Below, in pieces: positions 23,684 through 31,023 of a DNA stretch of 49,599 nucleotides. Under the pieces are notes generated by a model. That model ran no database searches. It saw only the letters and a program-made list of their open reading frames with translations, and was not told the DNA's origin. Origin of the DNA: IMCC26256 sp037146835 (GTDB lineage Bacteria; Actinomycetota; Acidimicrobiia; IMCC26256); the NCBI GenBank assembly GCA_037146835.1, contig JBAWWI010000004.1, positions 1 to 49,599 of the forward strand. Reading direction: 5' to 3'. A program made the position numbers and the translations under genes. Numbering within the stretch: the stretch's first letter is position 1; the number at the start of each line of letters is the position of its first letter.

Positions 23684-24259
23684 GTGAAGGCGGGAGTCTT
23701 GGCACTTCAAGGGGCATTTCGGGAGCATCGCGAGGTTTTAGATGCTCTTGGGTTCGATGCCATTGAGGTTCGCACAGCTGAGCAACTACTGACCCTTGAC
23801 GCGCTTCTTTTACCGGGTGGTGAGTCCACCACGATGACTCACCTGCTGCGAACCTCTGGGATGCAGGACCACCTAATCGATGCCCTGAAGGACGGACTCC
23901 CAACCCTCGGGACCTGTGCCGGCCTGATTCTTATGGCTTCAGAGGTATTGGATGGTCGCGAGGATCAGGAACCTCTCGGCGTTGCTGATGTGACTGTTCG
24001 ACGAAACGCTTATGGGCGACAGCGCGATTCTTTTGAGGCCAATCTCAGCGTCAAGGGGTTACTTGGGGGTACCTTCCCGGGTGTATTCATTAGGGCGCCA
24101 GTAATCGAGCGGGTCGGACCTATGGTTGAGGTGCTCGCAGAGCATGATGGATTACCGGTATTAGCAAGGCAGGGTTCGCTCTGGTTCTCAACGTTCCATC
24201 CGGAGATCTCTGGAGATCTTCGAATCCATCAGGCATTTCTCAAGGAGGCTGAAGTATGA
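23684..24259 (+). CDS. pdxT: Pyridoxal 5'-phosphate synthase glutaminase subunit PdxT
   Basis: The 191-residue class I glutaminase releases ammonia from glutamine for PdxS. It has LLPGGESTTM, the catalytic Cys in GTCAGLIL, and the His/Glu pair in FHPEISGD. GTG 23684 is chosen because VKAGVLALQGAFREH is the conserved start; a GGGGGAGAG stretch precedes it. An upstream in-frame start adds non-conserved residues. The stop overlaps the yebC ATG by 4 bases, unlike the usual pdxST-only unit, and matches the mycobacterial order pdxT-yebC. Confidence 0.95.
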   Translation: MKAGVLALQGAFREHREVLDALGFDAIEVRTAEQLLTLDALLLPGGESTTMTHLLRTSGMQDHLIDALKDGLPTLGTCAGLILMASEVLDGREDQEPLGVADVTVRRNAYGRQRDSFEANLSVKGLLGGTFPGVFIRAPVIERVGPMVEVLAEHDGLPVLARQGSLWFSTFHPEISGDLRIHQAFLKEAEV

Positions 24260-25005
24260 GTGGACACTCGAAGTGGCATTCGATCAAGCATAAAAAAGGT
24301 GCAGCCGATGCAGCGCGAGGCAAACTATTTGCTCGGCTATGTCGGGAGATTGAGGTAGCGGCTCGCACCGGCGGAGGCGACCCGGACACGAACGCTGGTC
24401 TGCGCACAAAGGTGCAGAAGGCAAAAGAAGCCTCAGTACCCAAGGACAACATCGAGAATGCAATCAAGCGTGGGACAGGCGAGCTCGAGGGCGTCGTATA
24501 CGAAGCCATGAACTATGAGGGTTACGCGCCCAATGGCATAGCGATCTACGTTGAGTGCCTCTCGGACAATCGCAATCGGACCGGGAGCGAGATTAAGAAC
24601 ATCTTTAGCCGTAATGGCGGCGCTATGGCAGAGCCTGGAGCCGTGGCATGGCAGTTTGAGCGCAAGGGTTTAATCCACATCGGTCCGGGCTCAACCGAGG
24701 ACGATGTATTGCTTGCGGCTCTCGATGCCGGCGCTGAGGATGTCACAGAGGCGGGGGATGGGTTCCAAGTTATTACGCCCCCAACCGAGCTCCATGTAGT
24801 GCGCTCTGCGCTAGAAGAGGCTGGGATCAAGGTCGAGAGCTCAGACTTAACGATGATTGCGTCTACCTCTATCGAGCTTGAGGATGAGGCGAGCGCTAGG
24901 CAGGTATTACGAGTAGTCGATGCGCTTGAGGATCACGATGATGTTCAAGGCGTCTACGCGAACTTTGATATCCCTGAGAATATTCTTGAGTTGGTGATGG
25001 GCTGA
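24256..25005 (+). CDS. yebC: YebC/PmpR/TACO1-family protein
   Basis: The 249-residue protein begins SGHSKWHSIKHKKGAADAAR, the hallmark of the family, and has NIENAIKRGTG, YEGYAPNGIAIYVE and NRNRTGSEIKNIF. Family members have been described as transcription regulators and as ribosome-associated factors helping translation of proline runs, so the function is not settled. It overlaps pdxT by 4 bases and the peroxiredoxin gene by 1 base. A ruvC-yebC neighbourhood is common. Confidence 0.95.
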   Translation: MSGHSKWHSIKHKKGAADAARGKLFARLCREIEVAARTGGGDPDTNAGLRTKVQKAKEASVPKDNIENAIKRGTGELEGVVYEAMNYEGYAPNGIAIYVECLSDNRNRTGSEIKNIFSRNGGAMAEPGAVAWQFERKGLIHIGPGSTEDDVLLAALDAGAEDVTEAGDGFQVITPPTELHVVRSALEEAGIKVESSDLTMIASTSIELEDEASARQVLRVVDALEDHDDVQGVYANFDIPENILELVMG

Positions 25006-25463
25006 TGCCTCAAATTGGAGAGATCGCTTCAGGGTTCACGCTCCCCGGGATAGACAAGGGCGTGCGCAGGGATTACACGCTCGAAGAGTTCCGAGGTCGC
25101 AAGGTTGTACTTGCCTTCTACCCGGGAGACAACACGCCCGGATGTACGCGCCAACTCTGTTCATATCGAGATGCTTTCGCGGACCTCTCGAGTCTCGATG
25201 CTGTAGTTCTCGGTATCTCAGCCCAAGACATCGACAGCCATGAAGGTTTTGCAGCAAAGAATGGGTTTGAGTTTCCATTGCTTACCGATGGTGACCAAAA
25301 AGTCGCTAAGGAATTCGGCGCTAAAGGCCCACTCGGAATTAAGCGGTCCCTCTTCATCCTCGATCGTGATGGGCGGGTTACCTATCGCCACGTCGCAGCC
25401 TTAGTTGGGGTTACCTATAAGGGAGCGGAGACCCTCACGGCTGAGTTATCCAAGATCGAGTGA
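25005..25463 (+). CDS. bcp: Bcp-type thiol peroxidase (peroxiredoxin Q)
   Basis: This 152-residue peroxiredoxin reduces hydroperoxides with a thiol-redox partner. The peroxidatic and resolving cysteines form the CX4C pair of the Bcp subclass in NTPGCTRQLCSYRD. Other motifs are VVLAFYPGD and RSLFILDRDG. The ATG overlaps the final A of the yebC stop (TGATG), so it is probably translated by coupling. Downstream lies an imperfect small hairpin (GGTCT at 25477, AGACC at 25487) without a T-run. Confidence 0.93.
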   Translation: MPQIGEIASGFTLPGIDKGVRRDYTLEEFRGRKVVLAFYPGDNTPGCTRQLCSYRDAFADLSSLDAVVLGISAQDIDSHEGFAAKNGFEFPLLTDGDQKVAKEFGAKGPLGIKRSLFILDRDGRVTYRHVAALVGVTYKGAETLTAELSKIE

Positions 25464-25579
25464 TCAGGCCAGGTTTGGTCTTCGCTAGACCTAGCCGATA
25501 GTTCACGATCCCGAGCCGCTAACCCAGAGCTCTTTCATAAATGATCGTCGCTGTCCCCATATGGAGGCGCCGGAGAGCC

Positions 25580-25585
25580 TAGGAT
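25580..25585 (+). promoter_or_regulatory. Candidate -10 box of ruvC
   Basis: TAGGAT lies 7 bases before ATG 25593 and no ribosome site is visible, so the ruvCAB transcript is predicted to be leaderless. Confidence 0.5.
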
Positions 25586-25592
25586 CGAACCC

Positions 25593-26195
25593 ATGTTCGA
25601 TCAGGAAGGCCCAATAATTGGTATCGACCCCGGTGTCTCTCGCTGCGGTTACGGGGTCATAAAGCGCCACAGCGGTGGTCGGTTCGAGGCCATTGCTTAT
25701 GGAGTGATTACAACCTCTCCATCTGACCCAATGCCGCAGAGGCTTCTCTCAATCGCTACCGAGCTTGATGCTCTGGTCGATGAATATAAGCCATCCGGGA
25801 TGGCTGTTGAGAGAGTTCTCTTCCAGAACAATGCGCGTACTGCCATGTCGGTTGGGCAGGCAAACGGCTTGGCTTTGGTTGCTGCGGCACGCCATTCAGT
25901 CCCGGTGGTCGAGTACAGCCCAAACGAAGTGAAGCTCGCGGTCTGCGGCGACGGTGCGGCTGATAAAGCCGCAGTGCAGGCAATGGTGGCTCGACTTCTT
26001 GGGCTGATAGAGATACCTCGCCCCGCAGACGCAGCGGATGCTTTGGCTATCGCACTTACCCATGGATGGTCTGGTCGCATTAGAGCACAGGCAGGGGAGA
26101 CGAGTTCCGAAGCCTCTGCGCTTGATAGGGCGGTACAGCGCGCCATGGAGCGAGACGCCGCTTTAAGCAGAGAGAAGGGGAGTGTGATCGCATGA
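25593..26195 (+). CDS. ruvC: Holliday junction endonuclease RuvC
   Basis: RuvC cuts four-way DNA junctions by paired nicks. The 200-residue protein has the four acidic residues of the RNase H-like site: Asp in GIDPGVSRCGYG, Glu in MAVERVLFQNN, and two Asp in PADAADALAIA. The C-terminal ~35 residues after ALTHGW are not conserved. It is the first gene of ruvCAB and its stop overlaps the ruvA ATG by 4 bases. Confidence 0.96.
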   Translation: MFDQEGPIIGIDPGVSRCGYGVIKRHSGGRFEAIAYGVITTSPSDPMPQRLLSIATELDALVDEYKPSGMAVERVLFQNNARTAMSVGQANGLALVAAARHSVPVVEYSPNEVKLAVCGDGAADKAAVQAMVARLLGLIEIPRPADAADALAIALTHGWSGRIRAQAGETSSEASALDRAVQRAMERDAALSREKGSVIA

Positions 26196-26779
26196 TCGGT
26201 TCGGTTCGTGGCACGGTGCTCGAGCGCACTCCAGGCGGTGAGGTGCTCGTAGAGGTTGGGGGAGTTGGCTATCGCGTATTGGTCCCAACGGGCACCCTTG
26301 CGCTCGCAGAGCCTGGCTCGCTTACATTTTTGGTGACGCACCTACACGTTCGAGAAGACGCAATGGTCCTCTATGGATTCGCCACGCGCGACGAGCGTGA
26401 CACTTTTGAGATTCTCTTAGGGACCACCGGAGTCGGCCCGAAACTTGCTTTAGCGATGCTCTCTGCTCACTCCCCGAACTCCCTTCGTAGAGCAGTCGCC
26501 GAGACCGACCTAGATGCGCTATGCCTTGTTCCAGGTGTGGGGAAGCGCACTGCTCAACGACTGCTCGTTGATCTTGTATCGCGTTTAGAGCTCCCAGATG
26601 CAGACCTCAACCTTGTCGACGGCGTTGGTGCAGGCGACCGCATTGAGGCGCGTGCTGCGCTCGCCGAGCTTGGATACTCGATAGAGGAGATTCGCTCTGC
26701 ATTAAGTGATATTTCGCCCGATGCTTCTGTGGAGGTTCAGCTTCGCCAAGCACTTAGGAGACTGGCGGTGCGCGCATGA
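26192..26779 (+). CDS. ruvA: Holliday junction branch migration protein RuvA
   Basis: RuvA tetramers bind the junction and load the RuvB motor. The 195-residue protein starts MIGSVRGTV, then an OB-fold domain, helix-hairpin-helix motifs (GVGPKLALAML and VPGVGKRTAQRLLVDL), and a C-terminal RuvB-contacting domain (about 150-195). It overlaps ruvC and ruvB by 4 bases each, consistent with coupled translation of the complex. Confidence 0.96.
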   Translation: MIGSVRGTVLERTPGGEVLVEVGGVGYRVLVPTGTLALAEPGSLTFLVTHLHVREDAMVLYGFATRDERDTFEILLGTTGVGPKLALAMLSAHSPNSLRRAVAETDLDALCLVPGVGKRTAQRLLVDLVSRLELPDADLNLVDGVGAGDRIEARAALAELGYSIEEIRSALSDISPDASVEVQLRQALRRLAVRA

Positions 26780-27795
26780 GGGAGGAGTTGCTCCGCCCAG
26801 GCGCTGAGGCAGTAGAGGCTGCCGAGGAGACGACCCTTAGGCCGCGACGCCTTGACGAGTTCGTGGGCCAAGCGCGCCTGAAAGAGCATCTACAGATTGT
26901 CCTAGACGCGGCAAAAGGGCGAGGTCAGGCAGCTGATCACATTCTCTTCGCCGGTCCTCCTGGGCTGGGTAAAACAAGCCTTGCTGGAATCATCGCGGCG
27001 GAGATGGAGGTAAATCTGCGGATCACTAGTGGACCGGCACTTGAGCGCGCAGGTGACGTAGCTGCCATCCTCACAAATCTCGAGGATGGCGAGGTGCTAT
27101 TCGTTGATGAGATTCACCGATTGCCTCGTGCTGTCGAGGAGGTTCTCTACCCGGCTATGGAGGATTTTCAGCTCGATATCGTGATCGGAAAAGGCCCGAG
27201 TGCTCGCTCTATCCGACTCGATCTTCCACGCTTCACGCTCGTGGGAGCAACTACCCGCACCGGGCTCGTTACCGGCCCTCTGCGAGACCGCTTTGGTTTT
27301 GTAGGGCGCCTCGATTACTACGAGACCTCAGACTTGATCGCAATAGTCGAGCGAGCTGCACGCATATTAGGGGTCCCCATTGATAGCCAAGGCGCTGTCG
27401 AGATCGCTCGAAGGTCGCGCGGAACGCCTCGCATAGCCAATCGCTTGCTGAAGCGAGTTCGAGATTATGCAGAGGTAAGAGCGAACGGCAGCGTAGATAA
27501 AGGCGTTGCCTGTGATGCGCTGGCGCTATTCGAGGTCGATGAACTAGGCCTCGACAAAATTGACCGAGCCATCCTGCGTACGCTCTGCGTTACCTTCGCT
27601 GGGCGCGCAGTTGGGCTAAGTACCTTGGCGGCAACTATCGGAGAGGAGGCGGATACCGTTGAGGACGTATACGAGCCGTTCTTGCTTCAGCAGGGCCTCC
27701 TCCATAGGACCCCGCGAGGGAGGGTCGCTACCCCAGGCGGTTATGCGCACCTAGGTCTTGTCGTACCTGCCGGGGCTGACGAGGGAATCGAGTAG
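26776..27795 (+). CDS. ruvB: Holliday junction branch migration ATPase RuvB
   Basis: RuvB is the AAA+ motor that drives branch migration with RuvA. The 339-residue protein has LRPRRLDEFVGQ, Walker A in GPPGLGKTSL, Walker B in LFVDEIHRLPR, sensor 1 in VGATTRTG and the winged-helix domain near the end with VYEPFLLQQGLLHRTPRGR. Length is normal. The next 213 bases have no convincing gene. Confidence 0.97.
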   Translation: MREELLRPGAEAVEAAEETTLRPRRLDEFVGQARLKEHLQIVLDAAKGRGQAADHILFAGPPGLGKTSLAGIIAAEMEVNLRITSGPALERAGDVAAILTNLEDGEVLFVDEIHRLPRAVEEVLYPAMEDFQLDIVIGKGPSARSIRLDLPRFTLVGATTRTGLVTGPLRDRFGFVGRLDYYETSDLIAIVERAARILGVPIDSQGAVEIARRSRGTPRIANRLLKRVRDYAEVRANGSVDKGVACDALALFEVDELGLDKIDRAILRTLCVTFAGRAVGLSTLAATIGEEADTVEDVYEPFLLQQGLLHRTPRGRVATPGGYAHLGLVVPAGADEGIE

Positions 27796-27950
27796 GTCGA
27801 GAGACGCATCAGTGGCCTCACCGCTGGCCTTGAGTGTGGCTCTGAAATCCGTAGAAGTTGGGCCAAAAGGAAACGGCGAGCTTGCCGATAGCAGGGTACG
27901 TAATTTTGGGAGATAAGCCTCAGCGCGCTGAATAGAGCAGGTCTTCGCGC

Positions 27951-27956
27951 TAGGGT
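27951..27956 (+). promoter_or_regulatory. Candidate -10 box of yajC-secDF
   Basis: TAGGGTCAC is the same 9-mer found at the -10 regions of rarA and pilB. A transcript from it would start near 27963 and have about 45 leader bases, including GAAGGAA 9 bases before GTG 28009. Confidence 0.5.
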
Positions 27957-28008
27957 CACGGCGCCTAGAGCCTGCCAAAGTGGTGGGGGAGGCGAAGGAA
28001 AACTAAGC

Positions 28009-28341
28009 GTGTTGGTTTTTGGATATTTTGGATTACTGATCGTTGGCTTCTACTTCCTGCTTGTGCGCCCACAGCGGCGCCAGGTGGCCGCGCGACGTGC
28101 GATTGTTGCCGCCATTGAGGTCGGAGACGATGTTGTTACTGCAGGCGGCATCCACGGTGTAGTTGCTTCACTCGATACCGATTTGGTGGGGCTAGAGATT
28201 GCCCCCGGCGTGGTCATTACCATCGCCCGCGGTGCGATCAACGCGCGTCACTCCCCGATGAATGTCGTGCTTCCCGGTGTGGGAGAGAACGATGAGACCC
28301 AAGGGCTAGATGCGCCATCGAAGGATGAGCTAGAGAAGTGA
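28009..28341 (+). CDS. yajC: Preprotein translocase accessory subunit YajC
   Basis: The 110-residue protein has one N-terminal transmembrane helix (about 2-19), then RPQRRQ, EVGDDVVTAGGIHGVV and a short beta-rich domain. YajC is a small partner of SecDF and YidC in the inner membrane. The yajC-secD-secF order and the 1-base overlap with secD support the call. The start is GTG 28009 with a purine-rich ribosome site upstream. Confidence 0.92.
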   Translation: MLVFGYFGLLIVGFYFLLVRPQRRQVAARRAIVAAIEVGDDVVTAGGIHGVVASLDTDLVGLEIAPGVVITIARGAINARHSPMNVVLPGVGENDETQGLDAPSKDELEK

Positions 28342-29801
28342 TGACCGTACGTAAGGCCGTATGGTTCTTAGTCGTATCAATCGTGATCGTGGTTGGCTCC
28401 TTCTCGGCCACTCTCTTTGCAACAGACCACCGCCCCGTGCTTGGGTTAGACCTTCAGGGCGGTATCTCGGTAGTGCTCGCCCCGATCGGCAATCCAAAGC
28501 CCGATGCGATCGATAAGGCAGTCGACATCATTCGAAGCCGCGTTGACTCTCTCGGGGTTGCAGAGCCAGAGATCAGCAGGCAGGGCAGCCTCATCATCGT
28601 TGACCTCCCGGGAGTACGCGACCGTGAGAAAGCTCAGCGCTTGGTTGGTAAGACCGCAGAGCTTCGTTTCCGGACTGTCCTACAGAATGTCCCGCCCCTT
28701 GGTTACACGCCCTCTACGACGACAACACCTGCAGGCGCAAGTGGAGCTAGCGGCGCAAGTGGCTCAACTGGTGCCGTTACCACGACGACTGCAGCGCCGA
28801 GTGAGATCCCCTCGACAACTCCAGAGCAAGACAAGGCCGGAGCAATTGTCGTACTTCCAGGGCGTAAGACAGGCAAAGGAAACCCTGTGCGATACGAGCT
28901 AGGGCCAACACTTCTCACTGGCGAGGCAGTCTCTACTGCTAGCGCCGCCTTCGAGAATGGCTCATGGGGCGTAACTGTGAAGTTCACTTCACAGGGAGGG
29001 GTTGACTTCGTAACGAAAGTCGCCGACCCAAATATCGGCAAGCAGGTCGCTATTGCTCTAGATGGCGTTGTGCAGTCTGCACCTGTAATCAATCCAGGGA
29101 TTACTGCAGGCAACCCTGTTCGCATATCTGGCTCGTTTACACAGGCTGAGGCCAAGGAGTTAGCACTCGTACTTCGCTTCGGTGCGCTCCCTGTTCAGCT
29201 AAAACAAGAGACTGTTGACAGCGTCTCGCCGACCCTAGGTAAAGACCAACTACATGCAGGTTTGGTCGCCGGGTTGATTGGTCTGCTTCTAGTCGGGCTC
29301 TATATGTTGATTTTCTACAGGGTTCTCGGTTTAGTCGTCTGGCTCGGGCTCGGTATGACCGGTATGGCAGTCTGGACTCTCGTGTCTTGGCTCGGATTCA
29401 CAATCGGGCTCACACTCACGCTCGCCGGAGTAACTGGTCTAATCGTCTCCGTGGGAGTCACGGTCGACTCCTATGTTGTGTATTTTGAGCGCCTTAAAGA
29501 TGAAGTTCGCTCTGGCAAGACAGTTAGATCATCGGTAGATCGAGGCTTCAATAAATCCTTCAGGACCATTGTTGCCGCAGACCTCGTCTCTCTAATCGGT
29601 GCGGTTGTTCTTTATCTCCTAGCAATTGGATCGGTACGTGGATTCGCATTCTTCCTCGGGCTCTCGACTGTCCTCGACCTCGTCCTCTCCTACTTCGTGA
29701 TGCACCCGTTGGTCTCCTTAATGGCACGACGAAAGAAGTTGGTGACGATGAAGGGTGTCGGCATTGGTGCCGGACTTGATGCGAAAGAGTTGGTGGCCTG
29801 A
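28341..29801 (+). CDS. secD: Protein translocase subunit SecD
   Basis: SecD uses the proton gradient with SecF to help pull preproteins across the membrane. The 486-residue protein has an N-terminal helix, LGLDLQGGISVVL, IIRSRVDSLGVAEPEI, a periplasmic head, and the C-terminal membrane bundle with GVTVDSYVVYFERLKDEVR and the following SVDRGFNKSFRTI. The external part holds a Gly/Ala/Ser/Thr-rich low-complexity insertion of about 40 residues (about 125-165). ATG 28341 overlaps the yajC stop by one base; GTG 28338 is an alternative. Confidence 0.94.
   Translation: MTVRKAVWFLVVSIVIVVGSFSATLFATDHRPVLGLDLQGGISVVLAPIGNPKPDAIDKAVDIIRSRVDSLGVAEPEISRQGSLIIVDLPGVRDREKAQRLVGKTAELRFRTVLQNVPPLGYTPSTTTTPAGASGASGASGSTGAVTTTTAAPSEIPSTTPEQDKAGAIVVLPGRKTGKGNPVRYELGPTLLTGEAVSTASAAFENGSWGVTVKFTSQGGVDFVTKVADPNIGKQVAIALDGVVQSAPVINPGITAGNPVRISGSFTQAEAKELALVLRFGALPVQLKQETVDSVSPTLGKDQLHAGLVAGLIGLLLVGLYMLIFYRVLGLVVWLGLGMTGMAVWTLVSWLGFTIGLTLTLAGVTGLIVSVGVTVDSYVVYFERLKDEVRSGKTVRSSVDRGFNKSFRTIVAADLVSLIGAVVLYLLAIGSVRGFAFFLGLSTVLDLVLSYFVMHPLVSLMARRKKLVTMKGVGIGAGLDAKELVA
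28734..28762 (+). repeat. Short direct repeat in the secD insertion
   Basis: GGCGCAAGTGG occurs at 28734-28744 and again at 28752-28762, 18 bases apart. It encodes Gly-Ala-Ser units inside the low-complexity insertion of SecD. Confidence 0.8.
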
Positions 29802-30880
29802 TGCCGCACTCGGACGGAAGACGCCACACCCTTGCAGATCTGTACCATGAAAATACAGAGTTCGACTTCTTGCACCGAACCTGGAGATGGGTCTTAGTCT
29901 CTGGGCTCTTCCTTGCTATCGGTCTTGCAGCTTTTGGGATCAGAGGCGGGCTCAATTTCGGTATTGACTTCACCGGAGGGACAGCGTTCCAAGTAACAGC
30001 TCAGGGCTCGAACCCAAGTGCGTCTGGCGTACGCGCAGTGCTCGTCGGGGTTGGTGTACCCGATGCGAAGATTGTGATCGTTGGCGGAACAACTTTGAGG
30101 GTCCAGACAAAGGATCTGACAACCGCCGAGCAGGGGAAGGTCCGAGAGGCAATCGCTGGATATGCAAAGGTCTCTCCCACCACAGTCAGCATCTCCGATG
30201 TGAGCGCGACTTGGGGAGATCAGGTCAGCTCCAAGGCATGGCGAGCGCTGATTATCTTCTTCATTGTCATTGCGCTTTACCTTGCAATCAGATTTGAGCT
30301 CAAGATGTCAGTTGCAGCGATCTTGGCTGTGGTCCATGACATTCTCATTACTGTCGGTATTTATGCAATTACTGGTTTCGAGGTGACACCTGCGACTGTG
30401 GTGGCCTTCCTGACCATTCTGGGTTTCTCTCTTTACGACACGGTTGTGGTGTTCGACAAGATTAAAGAGAACGAGAGTGCACTTGGATCAACTAGCGGTG
30501 AGTCTTATACCGATATGGCGAACCGCTCGCTCAACCAGGTTTTGATGCGCTCGATCAACACTTCATTTGTAGCGCTACTACCAGTTGCATCTCTTCTCGT
30601 TGTTGGGGTCTGGATCATGGGGGCGCTAAGCCTTCGCGACTTCGGTCTCGCACTCTTCGTAGGGCTTATGAGTGGGGCATACTCCTCAATCTTCGTGGCG
30701 ACTCCGATCTTGGCGTGGTGGAAAGAGCGAGAGCCTCGAAACCGAATGATCGCAGGGCGCGTGGAGCGACGCAGCGTGCGCGTTGCAGCCTCGTCCTCCG
30801 GCGACGCGAGCCTCGACTCCGTGCCTGCAGCGATAGTGGCTCCAAAGCCTCGTCGCGCGAAGGGCCAGAAGCGGCGCTAA
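29801..30880 (+). CDS. secF: Protein translocase subunit SecF
   Basis: The 359-residue membrane partner of SecD has an N-terminal helix, GLNFGIDFTGGTAF, a periplasmic loop, and the membrane bundle with AVVHDILITVGIYA and GFSLYDTVVVFDKIKEN, then NRSLNQVLMRSINTS. The last ~55 residues are an Arg/Ala-rich cytoplasmic tail. The ATG overlaps the secD stop by one base (TGATG). About 140 bases separate it from relA. Confidence 0.95.
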   Translation: MPHSDGRRHTLADLYHENTEFDFLHRTWRWVLVSGLFLAIGLAAFGIRGGLNFGIDFTGGTAFQVTAQGSNPSASGVRAVLVGVGVPDAKIVIVGGTTLRVQTKDLTTAEQGKVREAIAGYAKVSPTTVSISDVSATWGDQVSSKAWRALIIFFIVIALYLAIRFELKMSVAAILAVVHDILITVGIYAITGFEVTPATVVAFLTILGFSLYDTVVVFDKIKENESALGSTSGESYTDMANRSLNQVLMRSINTSFVALLPVASLLVVGVWIMGALSLRDFGLALFVGLMSGAYSSIFVATPILAWWKEREPRNRMIAGRVERRSVRVAASSSGDASLDSVPAAIVAPKPRRAKGQKRR

Positions 30881-31023
30881 ACGCCATATCTAGATAACCA
30901 GACTCACCTCTAGCGTCAATAATTTGCAGAGCCCGTTAAGGGCGAGGCTGTGAGGGAGCCGCCTGCGTGCGATGATGTAGGGGCTTGAGCCCTACAGAGC
31001 CCTCCAGAAGCGAGACCGAGGTG

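Noticed and set aside
27751..27978. 75-residue minus-strand ORF after ruvB
   Set aside because: It overlaps the ruvB 3' end and the yajC promoter region, and shows no recognisable domain or ribosome site.
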